From Bradyrhizobium sp. SRL28 (GTDB lineage: Bacteria; Pseudomonadota; Alphaproteobacteria; Rhizobiales; Xanthobacteraceae), in contig NZ_JAHEAG010000016.1 in the NCBI RefSeq assembly GCF_018596315.1, positions 1-64,000 on the forward strand: DNA of 64,000 nucleotides. Reading direction: 5' to 3'. The notes beneath the pieces are model-generated. The model was not told the DNA's origin and did no database searches. It saw only the letters and a list, made by a program, of their open reading frames with translations. Each line of letters starts with the position of its first letter. Position 1 is the first letter of the stretch. Made by a program: the position numbers and the translations under genes. This document shows positions 26,697 through 36,410 of the stretch, in pieces.

Positions 26697-27487
26697 CCGC
26701 CCTGCTCAGTGTCCAAAACCTCAGCAAGCGCTTTGGTGGCCTGCAGGCGGTTGCCGATGTCAGCCTAGATGCAACCGCAGGCGAAATCTGCAGCGTGATC
26801 GGCCCGAACGGCGCCGGCAAGACCACGCTGTTCAACATGATCTCCGGCGTGCTGCGGCCAAGCGGCGGCCGTATCCTGTTCGACGGAGTCGATCTTGCGA
26901 CCGTCTCGCCATCGCGATTCGCCGCGATCGGCATCGGGCGGACGTTTCAGAACCTCGCGCTGTTCAAGCACGGCACCGTGGTCGAGAACATCCTGACCGG
27001 CCGGCACACCCATCTGCGCTCCAACGTGCTGGATGCCGTGATCTTCTTCGGCCGCACCCGCCGCGAGGAGATCGAGGCCCGGCAGCGGGTCGAGCACATC
27101 ATCGAATTCCTCGAGATTGAACACATCCGCGATGCCATCGTCGGCACGCTGTCCTACGGCCAGCAGAAGCGCGTCGAACTGGCGCGGGCGTTGGCTTGCG
27201 AGCCGAAGCTGCTGCTGCTCGACGAAATGGTATCGGGCATGAACCAGGAAGAGACCGAGGACATCGCCCGCTTCGTACTCGATATCCGCGACGATCTTGG
27301 CATCACCGTGTTGATGATCGAGCACGAGATGCGGATCGTGATGGACATTTCCGACCGCGTCCATGTGCTGAATTTCGGCCGCAAGATCGCCGAAGGCACG
27401 CCCGCCGAAGTGCGGCGCGATCCTGCCGTCACGGAAGCCTATCTCGGTGGCCACCGCGCGGAAGCGCTTGCGAAAGTGGGTGCATGA
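26693..27487 (+). CDS. livG: Branched-chain-type ABC transporter ATP-binding protein (LivG)
   Basis: A 264-residue ATPase. The GTG at 26693 overlaps the LivF stop (GTGA); a GTG at 26684 is an alternative adding three residues. Walker A GPNGAGKTT at 37-45, signature LSYGQQKRVELARAL with Tyr in place of Ser-Gly (common in LivG), Walker B LLLLDEMVSGMN. IGRTFQNLALF and the C-terminal GRKIAEGTPAEVRRDP are typical. It pairs with LivF at the LivH/LivM membrane core. Confidence 0.9.
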   Translation: MTALLSVQNLSKRFGGLQAVADVSLDATAGEICSVIGPNGAGKTTLFNMISGVLRPSGGRILFDGVDLATVSPSRFAAIGIGRTFQNLALFKHGTVVENILTGRHTHLRSNVLDAVIFFGRTRREEIEARQRVEHIIEFLEIEHIRDAIVGTLSYGQQKRVELARALACEPKLLLLDEMVSGMNQEETEDIARFVLDIRDDLGITVLMIEHEMRIVMDISDRVHVLNFGRKIAEGTPAEVRRDPAVTEAYLGGHRAEALAKVGA

Positions 27488-29421
27488 TGTCCACCCTCGA
27501 CACGATGCGAACAACGCATCCGACTGTGCAGGCGGGTTCCGCCAAGAGCACGTCCGCCCCCGACACCACGTCATTGCAGTCCACGCTGCAGAACGGCGCC
27601 ATCACCATTCCGCAACTGCTGCAAAAACGCGCCGAACTGCATGGCGACAAACTCGCGCTGCGTGAAAAAGATTTTGGCATCTGGAACCGTTATTCCTGGA
27701 GCCACTATTACGAGACCGCGCGTTCCGTCGCGCTCGGCCTGCTATCGCTCGGGCTAAAGCCCGGCGACCGCGTCGCCATCGCGGGCGAGGATACGCCGGA
27801 GTGGTTTTACGCCGATCTCGGCACCCAGATGATCGGCGCGGTGGCCGTGGGCATCTACCCGACCAACCCCTGGGTCGAGCTGCAATATATTGTCCGGCAC
27901 TCCGGCGCACGCGTCGTTATCACAGGCGACCAGGAACAAACCGACAAAGTCCTTGACGCCATCGCCAATAATGACGGCCTGCCGGCGCTGGAGGCCATCG
28001 TCTGCGTCGACATGAAGGGCCTGCGGCATTACGGCCAGTCGCAACTGATGTCGTTCGAAAAACTCTCCGAACTCGGCAAGCGCTACGCACTCGAACACCC
28101 CGAAGCCAATGACAGGCTCGACCGGCTGATTGCGCGGGCCTCGCCCGACGATGTCTGCATCCTCGTCTACACGTCAGGCACCACCGGTCCGCCCAAGGGC
28201 GCCATGCTGACGCATCGCAACCTGATCTATGCGTCGTATATCTATGCCGAGGCGGTCGATATTGCCGACAAGCCGTTTGAATCGGTCTGTTACCTGCCGC
28301 TCTGCCACGTCGCCGAGCGCTGTTATTCCGAAGTGATGCAGCTCGTACTCGGCGGCACCGTGAGCTTCGCGGAGTCGATCGATACCGTTGCCCTCAACAT
28401 CCGGGAGATCGCGCCGACCTTTTTCGTCGGCGTTCCCCGCATCTACGAGAAGCTGCAGCAGAATTTCCTGTTCAGACTCGGCGAGAGCGGCAAGCTACGG
28501 CAGCGATTCGCGAAGGCCTGTTTCGCACTCGGCCGCAAATTGTCGGACCGGCGGCAGAACGGCAGCGACACCTGGCTCGACCAGATCGCTTACGGACTGC
28601 TCTACATTTTCCTGTTCAGCAACATCCAGCGCCATCTCGGGCTTGCCCGCAGCCGTCACCGCCTCTGCGCCGGCGCCTCGATTTCGCCGGAGACGCTGCG
28701 CTTCTTCGACATCATCGGCCGCCCGGTGTCGCAAGGCTACGGCCTGACCGAAAGCGGTGGCGTCGCCTTCATCCAGACCGATAGCCATCACCGCCTCGGT
28801 GGCTGTGGCCTGCCGCTCGTTCATACCGATTGGAAGCTGGATAACGACGGGGAAATCCTGCTGAAGAACCCCGGTGTCTTCAAGGGATATTTCCTCGACG
28901 ACAAGGCATCGACGGCCACGCTCGAACCGGGTGGCTGGCTGCGCACCGGCGACATCGTCGAAATCATGGACAATGGCGAGATCACCGTGGTTGACCGCAA
29001 GAAGGCGATCATCATCACCGCCGGCGGCAAGAACATCGCCCCCTCCGAGATCGAGAACGCGCTCAAGGACTCGGAGTTCATCAAGGAAGCGATCGTGGTC
29101 GGCGAGGCCATGAAATATCTCGGCGCCATCATCCAGGTCGATTTCGACAATGTCGGCCGCTGGGCCCGCGACAAGGCGCTGCCCTACACCAATTACAAGT
29201 CGCTGTCGCAACTGCCCGAAGTGCATGACCTCGTCGAGCGCATCGTTGGCGAGACCAACAAGCGCTTTGCCCGCGTCGAGAACATCCGCCGCTTCGCCAT
29301 CCTCGAAAAGGAACTCGACCATGACGACGGCGAACTGACCGCCACGCAAAAGGTCCGACGCGCCATGATCGAGAAGAAGTTCGCGCGCGAACTCGCCATC
29401 ATCTACCAGGCGGAGGTCTGA
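27484..29421 (+). CDS. AMP-dependent acyl-CoA synthetase (long-chain type)
   Basis: A 645-residue adenylate-forming ligase that activates a carboxylic acid to its CoA ester. The ATP-binding P-loop YTSGTTGPPKGAMLTH is at about 229-244. QGYGLTESGG (A5), GWLRTGDIVE and the hinge DRKKAIIITAGGKNIAPSEIEN follow. The long insertion around residues 310-400 is typical of long-chain or bacterial FadD15-like enzymes. It is embedded between LivG and LivH with overlaps on both sides (ATGA and TGATG), an arrangement suggesting that import and CoA activation are coupled. The specific substrate cannot be told from sequence. Confidence 0.9.
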   Translation: MMSTLDTMRTTHPTVQAGSAKSTSAPDTTSLQSTLQNGAITIPQLLQKRAELHGDKLALREKDFGIWNRYSWSHYYETARSVALGLLSLGLKPGDRVAIAGEDTPEWFYADLGTQMIGAVAVGIYPTNPWVELQYIVRHSGARVVITGDQEQTDKVLDAIANNDGLPALEAIVCVDMKGLRHYGQSQLMSFEKLSELGKRYALEHPEANDRLDRLIARASPDDVCILVYTSGTTGPPKGAMLTHRNLIYASYIYAEAVDIADKPFESVCYLPLCHVAERCYSEVMQLVLGGTVSFAESIDTVALNIREIAPTFFVGVPRIYEKLQQNFLFRLGESGKLRQRFAKACFALGRKLSDRRQNGSDTWLDQIAYGLLYIFLFSNIQRHLGLARSRHRLCAGASISPETLRFFDIIGRPVSQGYGLTESGGVAFIQTDSHHRLGGCGLPLVHTDWKLDNDGEILLKNPGVFKGYFLDDKASTATLEPGGWLRTGDIVEIMDNGEITVVDRKKAIIITAGGKNIAPSEIENALKDSEFIKEAIVVGEAMKYLGAIIQVDFDNVGRWARDKALPYTNYKSLSQLPEVHDLVERIVGETNKRFARVENIRRFAILEKELDHDDGELTATQKVRRAMIEKKFARELAIIYQAEV

Positions 29422-30293
29422 TGCAGTATTTCATGCAGCTGCTGATATCCGGCCTTGCGATCGGCGCCATCTATGGCCTGATCGCGATGGGCTTTGCGGT
29501 GATCTACAAATCCACCGGCCTGGTCAATTTCGCGCAGGGCGAAATGACCATGATCACGGCCTATATCGCCTGGACCATCTCGACCACGGTCAGCGGCAAC
29601 GTGGTCGTGGTAGCGCTCGGCGCCATCCTTGCCGCCGTCGTGCTCGGCCTGATCATCGAGCGCGTGGTGATGCGGCCGATGCTGGGCGAGCCGGTGTTCG
29701 CCACCGTGATGGTGACCATTGGCCTTGCCGTGATCCTGCGCTCGTCGATCAACTTCATCTGGGACGCCTACCCGCACGGCCTCGACGTGGGCTTCGGCCG
29801 CAGCATCGTGCGAGTCGGCCCGATCGGCGTCCGGACGGGTCAGATTGCGGTTATCGTCACACTTCTGGTGCTGCTGGCGGCGATCTGGGCGTTCTTCCGC
29901 TACAGCAAGATCGGCGTCGCCATGCGTGCCGTCGCCGCCGACGACCGTACCGCACTCCTGATGGGCATCAGCGCCACCCGGGTTCATGCCCTCGCCTGGG
30001 CCGCCTCCTCCGTGATCGCCGGGATCGGCGGCGTGTTCTTTGCCCTGTCCTACGACCTGTCGCCGGCGATGTTCCAGCTCGGGCTGAAGGCGTTTCCGGC
30101 CACCATCCTCGGCGGCCTCGACGCTGTGCTTGGATCCGGTGTCGGCGGCCTCCTGATCGGCATCACCGAGAATCTCGCGGGCGGCTATCTCGGCTCCGGC
30201 ATGAAGGAAGTCGCGGGCTTTGCGATGATCATCGTGGTGCTGATGATCCGCCCGTTCGGCATCTTCGGCGAACGCGACATTGAGAGGGTCTAG
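29421..30293 (+). CDS. livH: Branched-chain-type ABC transporter permease (LivH)
   Basis: A 290-residue membrane protein with about eight hydrophobic helices. The start is fused to the ligase stop (TGATG). Conserved LivH segments are GLAIGAIYGLIAMGFAVIY, TGLVNFAQGEMTMI and the ATPase-coupling loop DRTALLMGISATRVHALAW. AFPATILGGLDAVLGSGVGGLLIGI lies near the C terminus. It forms the translocation channel with LivM. Confidence 0.92.
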   Translation: MQYFMQLLISGLAIGAIYGLIAMGFAVIYKSTGLVNFAQGEMTMITAYIAWTISTTVSGNVVVVALGAILAAVVLGLIIERVVMRPMLGEPVFATVMVTIGLAVILRSSINFIWDAYPHGLDVGFGRSIVRVGPIGVRTGQIAVIVTLLVLLAAIWAFFRYSKIGVAMRAVAADDRTALLMGISATRVHALAWAASSVIAGIGGVFFALSYDLSPAMFQLGLKAFPATILGGLDAVLGSGVGGLLIGITENLAGGYLGSGMKEVAGFAMIIVVLMIRPFGIFGERDIERV

Positions 30294-30294
30294 G

Positions 30295-31341
30295 ATGCGC
30301 ACCGGCGATTTCAAGCAAACCTACGGCGAACTCGTTACCCTCGTCGATTCGCCGCCGGTGTGGCTGTGGTCGGCGGTGCTGGTCGCGGGCCTGATCGCAG
30401 CGCCCTTCGTGCTGAACTCCTATGCGTTGTCGTTCCTGATGATCATCCTGATCACGGTGGTTGGCACGCTGGGGCTGAACATCCTGACCGGCTACACCGG
30501 CCTGATTTCGCTCGGCCATGTCGGCTTCCTCGTCACCGGTGCCTACGCCTATGCCGTGCTGGTTTCCAAATATCAGATGCACCCGCTGGTCGGATTCCTC
30601 GGCGCGGGCGTGGTGCCGGCACTCGCCAGCCTCATCGTCGGCGCGCCCTCGCTGCGGCTGAAGGGGCTTTACCTCGCGATCACCACGCTGGCGTTCTCCT
30701 TCATCATCAACACCGTGATCCTGGAAGCACGGTGGCTGACCAACGGCGCCCGCGGCATTTCGGTGCAACGCCCGGAGATTTTCGGCTTCAGCTTCGACAG
30801 CGACGCCGCCTTTACCTATCTCTGCCTCGGCTTTGCCGTTCTGACGCTGTTTGCCACGCTCAACATCCGCCGCAGCCGCGCCGGCCGCGCCTTTGTCGCG
30901 ATCCGCGACAACGACACTGCCGCCCGCGTCATGGGTATCAATCTGCACGCCTACAAGCTGTTCGCCTTCGTTACCTCGGCCTTCATCACCGGCCTCGCCG
31001 GCGCGCTGTACGGAATCTACCTGTCTTTCGTCAGCGTCGAAGGCTTTCCGTTCCTGCTCTCGATCGAGGCGCTGGCGATCCTGATCGTCGGCGGGCTGGG
31101 CTCCGCGCTCGGCGCCGTGCTCGGCACCATCCTGATCGTGCTGCTGCCGGAAGCGACGCGGTTCGTCTTCAGCCTGTTCAGCGCCCAGATCGACGCTGTC
31201 TTCACGACCGGCGCGCAGGAACTGAAGAGCATGCTCTACGGCCTTGTCATCATCCTGTTCCTGCGCTTCCAGCCGCGCGGCCTGGTCGGCGCCTGGCACG
31301 ACATCCGGCGAATGTGGGTGAATTGGCCGCTTCGGTACTAA
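30295..31341 (+). CDS. livM: Branched-chain-type ABC transporter permease (LivM)
   Basis: A 348-residue permease with a cytoplasmic N terminus and about ten hydrophobic segments. LivM markers are LNILTGYTGLISLGHVGFLVTGAY, SLRLKGLYLAITTLAF and the coupling loop IRDNDTAARVMGINLHAYKLFAF. It starts one base after the LivH stop. It completes the channel for the binding protein encoded 31 bases downstream. Confidence 0.92.
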   Translation: MRTGDFKQTYGELVTLVDSPPVWLWSAVLVAGLIAAPFVLNSYALSFLMIILITVVGTLGLNILTGYTGLISLGHVGFLVTGAYAYAVLVSKYQMHPLVGFLGAGVVPALASLIVGAPSLRLKGLYLAITTLAFSFIINTVILEARWLTNGARGISVQRPEIFGFSFDSDAAFTYLCLGFAVLTLFATLNIRRSRAGRAFVAIRDNDTAARVMGINLHAYKLFAFVTSAFITGLAGALYGIYLSFVSVEGFPFLLSIEALAILIVGGLGSALGAVLGTILIVLLPEATRFVFSLFSAQIDAVFTTGAQELKSMLYGLVIILFLRFQPRGLVGAWHDIRRMWVNWPLRY

Positions 31342-31372
31342 CTAAAAAGCAATCGAACAGGAGGAGGAAACA

Positions 31373-32533
31373 ATGATCAAATATCTGGCGACCGCGTCGC
31401 TGTTGCTCGCAGGCGCATTTCTCTCGACCAGCCTCGCGCTGGCCGCAGACCCCGGTATCACGGACACCGAAATCGTGATCGGTGACGTCGAACCCCTGAC
31501 CGGTCCACCGGCGCTGCTCGGCGTCGCCGCATCGATCGGCCACAAGATCGCGATTGCGGAGGCCAATGCCGCCGGCGGCATCAACGGCCGCAAGATCAAA
31601 TATGTGCTGGAAGACGACGGCTACGTCACCGCCCGCACCATCCAGGGCGTCAAGAAGGTGACCGACGTCGACAAGGCCTTTGCGATGCTCGGCATCTCCG
31701 GCTCGGGTCAGTCCATCGCCGTGATGCCGCTGCTGGAGAAAGCCGGCATTCCCACCGTGATCGACGTGGCTCCGGTCAAATTCCTGTGGGAGCCGCCGCG
31801 CAAGAACGTGTTCGTGGTCGGGCAGTCCTACGAGGAAGGCATCATCCACCTCGTCAATTTTCTTGCCGAGAAGAATCCCGGCAAGAAATGGGGCCTGATC
31901 ACCCAGGACGACGATTACGGCGTCACCGTCCGCGACGGCTTCGACACTGTGGTCAAGGCCAGGAAGCTGAACGTGGTCTACAGCGGCAATTACAAGAAGG
32001 GCCAGCAGGACTTCTCGTCCGACATGCTGCAGCTGAAGGAATCCGGCGCCGAGGTCTTCTTGGCCGGTGGCATCATCGGCGAGAACATCGCGATGATGAA
32101 GGAGTTGGAGAAGCTCAACATCAAGCCGGTGGTCGGCATCTTCTGGCCCGGACGGGTCGAGCCGGTGCTGAAGCTGATGGGCCCGGCCGGCGACGGCATC
32201 TACGCGGTCGACTATGTCGAGCCGTTCGCAGGCGCAGCCGGCAAGGCCTTCCTCGAAAAGGCCAAGGGATTGCTGCCCGAAGCCGAGATGAAAGGCATCA
32301 ACCGCTACTCCATGACCGGTTATGCCGCCGCCAAGGTCTTGATTTCCGCGATCGAGCGCTGCGGCAAGCAGCCGACCTGGGCCTGCACCATCGCCGAGCT
32401 GGAGAAGACCAAAAACGTCGAAACCGGCATCATGGCGCCGATCAGTTTTGGGCCCGGCGTCCGCTTCTCGAACCAGAAGCTGCAGATCATGCAGTCTGAG
32501 TTCTCGACACTGAGCTTCAAGCCGGTGAATTGA
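31373..32533 (+). CDS. Liv-type ABC transporter substrate-binding protein
   Basis: A 386-residue periplasmic receptor of the leucine/amide/urea-binding superfamily. A GGAGGA lies 9-10 bases before the ATG. The signal peptide is at 1-24 (cleavage after ALA). The mature start DPGITDTEIVIGDVEPLTGPPALLG is typical, followed by EANAAGGINGRKIKYVLEDDGY. As last gene of the operon with a ligase and dehydrogenase homologue, its ligand is probably the acid catabolised by the neighbouring genes. Gene symbol withheld because leucine binding is unlikely. Confidence 0.9.
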   Translation: MIKYLATASLLLAGAFLSTSLALAADPGITDTEIVIGDVEPLTGPPALLGVAASIGHKIAIAEANAAGGINGRKIKYVLEDDGYVTARTIQGVKKVTDVDKAFAMLGISGSGQSIAVMPLLEKAGIPTVIDVAPVKFLWEPPRKNVFVVGQSYEEGIIHLVNFLAEKNPGKKWGLITQDDDYGVTVRDGFDTVVKARKLNVVYSGNYKKGQQDFSSDMLQLKESGAEVFLAGGIIGENIAMMKELEKLNIKPVVGIFWPGRVEPVLKLMGPAGDGIYAVDYVEPFAGAAGKAFLEKAKGLLPEAEMKGINRYSMTGYAAAKVLISAIERCGKQPTWACTIAELEKTKNVETGIMAPISFGPGVRFSNQKLQIMQSEFSTLSFKPVN

Positions 32534-32576
32534 GGGTCGAGCCCGATCATACCTCCGCAACAACGGCAGTGGCTCC

Positions 32577-32687
32577 CTCTCCCGCTTGCGGGGGAGGTTT
32601 GGGGTGGGGGTGCCGCCGCGAGTCGTATTATGGAGAGAGCCCCCACCCGCCGCGCTTCGCGCGTCGACCTCCCCGCAAGCGGGAGAG
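32577..32687. repeat. Dispersed inverted repeat of the CTCTCCCGCTTGCGGG type
   Basis: The left arm 32577-32598 and right arm 32667-32687 are near-perfect complements (20 of about 21 pair). The middle is rich in G on one side and CCCCACCC on the other. This repeat class is frequent between alphaproteobacterial genes. It lies between the converging liv operon and acyl-CoA dehydrogenase gene, where it may act as a bidirectional transcription terminator. Confidence 0.7.
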
Positions 32688-32704
32688 GTGAAGAAACAGG
32701 GGCC

Positions 32705-33898
32705 TCACATCCGCTTGGCCACTTCCTCAAGCATGACCTCGGTGACGCCGCCACCGATGGTCAGCACCCTTGCATCGCGCACCATTCGCTCGATCGGGGT
32801 GCCGCGCATGAAGCCTGAGCCGCCGTGCAGTTGCAGGCAGCCATGCACGACCTCGTGCAACACTTCCGGTGACAGCGCTTTGACCATCGACACTTCGCGC
32901 GGGCAAGGTATTCCAGCCTCGACAAGCTCCGCCGCATGATAGGCGAGCGCCCGGGCGGCGGCGGCCTTGGTTGCCAGTGAGGCGAGCTTGAGCCGTACCG
33001 CCTGCTGGTTCCACAGCGGTCCGCCGAACGCCTGGCGGCTTTTCACGTAGTTGGTCGTGAGCTCGATCGCCTTGGCGGATTCGCCGGCGCAGATGCCGCC
33101 GATGCAGATCCGCTCGTTCTCGAAGGTTTCCATGATGCCGTAGAAGCCGCGGTTCTCCTCGCCGAGCAGATTCTCGGCGGGGATTCGCACATCCTGGAAG
33201 GCGATTTCGGCGGTGTCGGAGCAAAGCCAACCGTGCTTGTCGAGCTTTGTGACCGAGATACCGGGCGTCGTCCGCTCGATGATAAACAGCGAAATGCCGC
33301 GGCTGCCTTTGGCGGTGGGTTCGGTCCGCGCGGCAACGATCAGGATGTCGCCATAGACAGCATTGGTGATGAACATCTTCGAACCGTTGATCACCCAGGA
33401 ATCGCCGTCGCGGCGGGCCCGCGTCTTCAGCCCGGCGACATCGGAGCCGGCATCGGGCTCGGTCACCGCGATCGAGCAGATCGTCTCGCCGCGAATGATC
33501 GCGGGAAGATACTTTTGCTTCTGCTCGGGCGTGCCGCGCAGGGTGATATGGACCGCCGACATGTCGGTATGAACCAGCACCGACGAGGTGAAGCCGCCGA
33601 AGGTCGAACGCCCTAGTTCCTCGGCCCACACCATCGAAGCCAGCGGCCCCATGTCGGTGCCGCCATACTCCGCCGCGTGGCGCATGCCTAGGAAGCCGAG
33701 CGCGCCCATGCGGCGGTAGATCTCGCGCGGTATCTTGCCGTCGCGCTCCCACGCCTCGCCATGCGGCACGACTTCCTTCTCGACAAAGCGGCGGACCTGT
33801 TCGCGCAGCATCCGCAATTCCTCGGGCAGCTGCGGTTGCTCCGAGAAATGGAACTCGCTGTCGGCGTGACTGCGAGGATCGGCAGGCCTGACGTTCAT
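32705..33898 (-). CDS. Acyl-CoA dehydrogenase
   Basis: A 397-residue acyl-CoA dehydrogenase. [18 protein letters not shown] and [16 protein letters not shown] form the FAD/substrate site; [19 protein letters not shown] is conserved. The C-terminal [41 protein letters not shown] ends in GGGVTE rather than the usual GTNEIQ. That swap is common in citronellyl-CoA/isovaleryl-like subfamilies. It is last in the dioxygenase operon and overlaps the hydrolase gene by four bases. Confidence 0.9.
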   Translation of the reverse strand: MNVRPADPRSHADSEFHFSEQPQLPEELRMLREQVRRFVEKEVVPHGEAWERDGKIPREIYRRMGALGFLGMRHAAEYGGTDMGPLASMVWAEELGRSTFGGFTSSVLVHTDMSAVHITLRGTPEQKQKYLPAIIRGETICSIAVTEPDAGSDVAGLKTRARRDGDSWVINGSKMFITNAVYGDILIVAARTEPTAKGSRGISLFIIERTTPGISVTKLDKHGWLCSDTAEIAFQDVRIPAENLLGEENRGFYGIMETFENERICIGGICAGESAKAIELTTNYVKSRQAFGGPLWNQQAVRLKLASLATKAAAARALAYHAAELVEAGIPCPREVSMVKALSPEVLHEVVHGCLQLHGGSGFMRGTPIERMVRDARVLTIGGGVTEVMLEEVAKRM

Positions 33899-34833
33899 GA
33901 TGATGCCCTCTCGGCCTTGATGTGAAGGTGCCGGTTGAGAAATTGCGCGATCGATGCGATGGCCTGACGCGCCTCGGGAAGCTCCGCGCCGAACATCTGG
34001 AAGACATGGATCATGCCGTCCCAGACCTCCAGACTAACATCGACGCCGGCGGCGCGCGCCAGGTCGGCAAACATGACGGAATCGTCCAGCACGGTTTCGC
34101 GATCGCCGACCTGAATGAATAGCGGTGGCAAGCCTGCGAGGTCGGCATAGAGCGGTGATACCAGCGGATCGTAGGGATCGCCCTGCCCGCCCAGATAACT
34201 CTTCGCCAATGCCAGGATCATCGACCGCTGATGGATCGGGTCGGCTTCCGCCCGGCTGACATAACTCGCGCCGGTCGCCGCCAGATCGGTCCATGGCGAC
34301 ATCAGCACCGCCGTTACCGGCAGCGGAAACCCGCGTTCGCGCAGGGCCAGCATGGCTGACAGCACGAGATTGCCACCGGCGGAATCTCCGGCGAAGGCAA
34401 TGTTATCCGATTTCAGGCCGCGATCGAGCATCCAGCCATAGGCCGCGAGCGCATCGTCCAGCGCAGCCGGGAAACGATGCTCCGGTGCGAGACGGTAGTT
34501 GACGGCAAGCACGCGGCAGCCGCTGGCGAGCGCGATCTGCGCTATCAGGTCACGGTGTGAGGCAACCGAACCGATGCGAAAGCCGCCGCCATGGAAATAC
34601 AGAATGGCCTTGTCCCCTGGCGCACCGGCCGTTGAAATCCATTCGCCAGCGACGCCACCAGCGGAGACGGGTTCGCATATCACGGCGGCGGTGCTGCCCC
34701 CGAAGGCCGCATCCCAATCGCTACGCATCTGGGCCACTGACGTATCGCGATTCCAGCTGCGATAGACCGCCCGAATGCGCGCGATCGCAAGATCGATCGG
34801 TGCTGTTGCGATGTCGTCGCCTGCGCGCGCCAT
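33895..34833 (-). CDS. Alpha/beta hydrolase, HSL family esterase
   Basis: A 312-residue carboxylesterase-type hydrolase. The oxyanion motif HGGG is at 81-84, nucleophile Ser151 in GDSAGGN, catalytic His276 in WDGMIHVF, and the acid in the GDRETVLDD stretch (243-251). The start at 34833 overlaps nothing and lies one base from the SDR stop; upstream extension would run through the SDR gene. In this operon it may hydrolyse an ester or lactone intermediate. Family firm, substrate unknown. Confidence 0.88.
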   Translation of the reverse strand: MARAGDDIATAPIDLAIARIRAVYRSWNRDTSVAQMRSDWDAAFGGSTAAVICEPVSAGGVAGEWISTAGAPGDKAILYFHGGGFRIGSVASHRDLIAQIALASGCRVLAVNYRLAPEHRFPAALDDALAAYGWMLDRGLKSDNIAFAGDSAGGNLVLSAMLALRERGFPLPVTAVLMSPWTDLAATGASYVSRAEADPIHQRSMILALAKSYLGGQGDPYDPLVSPLYADLAGLPPLFIQVGDRETVLDDSVMFADLARAAGVDVSLEVWDGMIHVFQMFGAELPEARQAIASIAQFLNRHLHIKAERASS

Positions 34834-34834
34834 A

Positions 34835-35593
34835 TCAGCCGCCCAATCCCATGCCGCCGGATACGCCAAGTGTTTCTCCGGTGATATAAGCCGCCTGATC
34901 GGACGCCAGGAACAAGACGGCGGCGGCGATTTCTTCGGGCTCCCCGAGCCGCCGTAGCAGCGTGGCATCGGTCATGGCGCGCAAAATCTTGTCGCCGCCC
35001 TTGGCGACGGCCGCTTCCAGCATCGGTGTTCGGATAGGCCCCGGCGCGATGGAATTGGCGGTAATTCCAAAGCGGGCGTTCTCGCGGGCAATGCTCTTGG
35101 TGAAGGCGATCACGCCACCCTTGGCGGCGGAATAGACCGCGCCGCCCTTCGAACCCAGGCGCGCGGCTTCCGAGGTGACGTTGATGATGCGCCCGAAACC
35201 GGCTGCCTGCATCGCAGGAAGCGCGGCGTGGGTGCATGCAAAGGCCGACACCAGGTTGACCGCGAGCAGCTTTGTCCAATCTTCCGGCGTGGTGTCGGTG
35301 AAGAACGCATGCTGATCGACGCCGGCATTGTTGACGACGATATCGAACGGTCCATGCTGCGACATGATCGCTTGCACCATTCCGGTGTCGCCGACATCGA
35401 GGCGGGCCGCGGTCGCCCCGACCTGCCCAGCGAGATCTGATGCTTTGGCGAGATCGAGATCAGCGATCACGACATGCGCGCCGGAATCGGCAAAGCTTCG
35501 CACGATCGCCGCGCCAATGCCCTGCGCCCCACCCGAGACGAAGGCGCGGCGGCCGTCGAGTCGTCCAAAAGGCCGGGTGCCGGGCGTCGGCAC
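34835..35593 (-). CDS. Short-chain dehydrogenase/reductase
   Basis: A 252-residue classical SDR. The cofactor motif SGGAQGIG is at 20-27, NNAG at 88-91, catalytic Ser141, Tyr154 and Lys158 (YSAAKGG). Asp45-Asp47 after strand 2 favours NAD over NADP. It lies between enoyl-CoA hydratase and esterase genes, consistent with oxidation of a hydroxyacyl-CoA or of a dihydrodiol formed by the dioxygenase. Both readings are inference. Confidence 0.88.
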   Translation of the reverse strand: MPTPGTRPFGRLDGRRAFVSGGAQGIGAAIVRSFADSGAHVVIADLDLAKASDLAGQVGATAARLDVGDTGMVQAIMSQHGPFDIVVNNAGVDQHAFFTDTTPEDWTKLLAVNLVSAFACTHAALPAMQAAGFGRIINVTSEAARLGSKGGAVYSAAKGGVIAFTKSIARENARFGITANSIAPGPIRTPMLEAAVAKGGDKILRAMTDATLLRRLGEPEEIAAAVLFLASDQAAYITGETLGVSGGMGLGG

Positions 35594-35596
35594 CGG

Positions 35597-36391
35597 CTAG
35601 CGTCCCGTAAACACGGGTTTGCGCCGCTCGATCACGGCGGCGAGCCCTTCCCGTGCGTCCGCCATGCCAGACAATTCGGACACGGTGCGCGCTTCTTCCG
35701 ACAGGCACTGCTCGATGCTGGTGCCGGTCCCGGCCCAGACCAGACGCTTGGTCGCCGCCAGCGCCTTCGGCGCACCTTCAGCCAGTTCCCGCGCCATCGC
35801 CATCGATGCCTCGGCCAGCTCCGCATCCGGAACCACCTTGGTAACGATACCCATCGAGAGCGCCTCGGGCGCTGATATCACCGGATTTGTGAGCAGGATC
35901 GACATCGCGCGGCGCAAGCCGACCAGCCGCGACAGCGTGACGGTGACCCCAGCATCAGGGGCCATCGCAACGCGTGTCGCGCCCGCGAGGAATTTTGCCG
36001 ATTCACCGGCGATCACGATATCGGACGCACAGACGAGGCCAAAACCGCCGCCGCCTGCGGCAAATCCCTGCACCGAGGTAATCACCGGCGCTTCCAGCCG
36101 CAGCAGCCCCGTCACCGCGTTCTGCAGATAGGCCGTCGCCTGCCTGATATAATCAGGCAGCTTCTCGCCCTTCGATGCAAACGCACGGACGTCACCGCCC
36201 GCGCAGAAATTCGTACCCTCGCCGCTCAGCAGCAGCACGCGCAGGTTCGGCTGGCCGTGGCAGACCATGATGGCGTCGCACAGCGCGCTCAGAAGCTCGG
36301 CGCTCATGCCGTTGGCGGCGTCGGGGCGATTGAGTCGCAGCCGCGCAATGCCGTCGGCAATGTCCAGCAGCACAGGCCCCTTATCGATCAT
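35597..36391 (-). CDS. Enoyl-CoA hydratase/isomerase family protein
   Basis: A 264-residue crotonase-fold protein. Oxyanion elements are GEGTNFCAGGDVRAFA and QGFAAGGGGFGLVCASD. The active-site helix VAMAPDAGVTVTLSRLVG has Asp where hydratases have Glu, as in PaaG-type isomerases and related enzymes. It lies three bases from the SDR gene in the dioxygenase operon. Likely acts on a ring-derived CoA ester. Confidence 0.88.
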   Translation of the reverse strand: MIDKGPVLLDIADGIARLRLNRPDAANGMSAELLSALCDAIMVCHGQPNLRVLLLSGEGTNFCAGGDVRAFASKGEKLPDYIRQATAYLQNAVTGLLRLEAPVITSVQGFAAGGGGFGLVCASDIVIAGESAKFLAGATRVAMAPDAGVTVTLSRLVGLRRAMSILLTNPVISAPEALSMGIVTKVVPDAELAEASMAMARELAEGAPKALAATKRLVWAGTGTSIEQCLSEEARTVSELSGMADAREGLAAVIERRKPVFTGR

Positions 36392-36410
36392 GGCAAATTC
36401 CTTTGGCCGG

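Noticed and set aside
34834-34968. Upstream extension of the alpha/beta hydrolase (45 extra residues)
   Set aside because: It would read antiparallel-free through the SDR coding end with no homology; the ATG at 34833 fits the family start.
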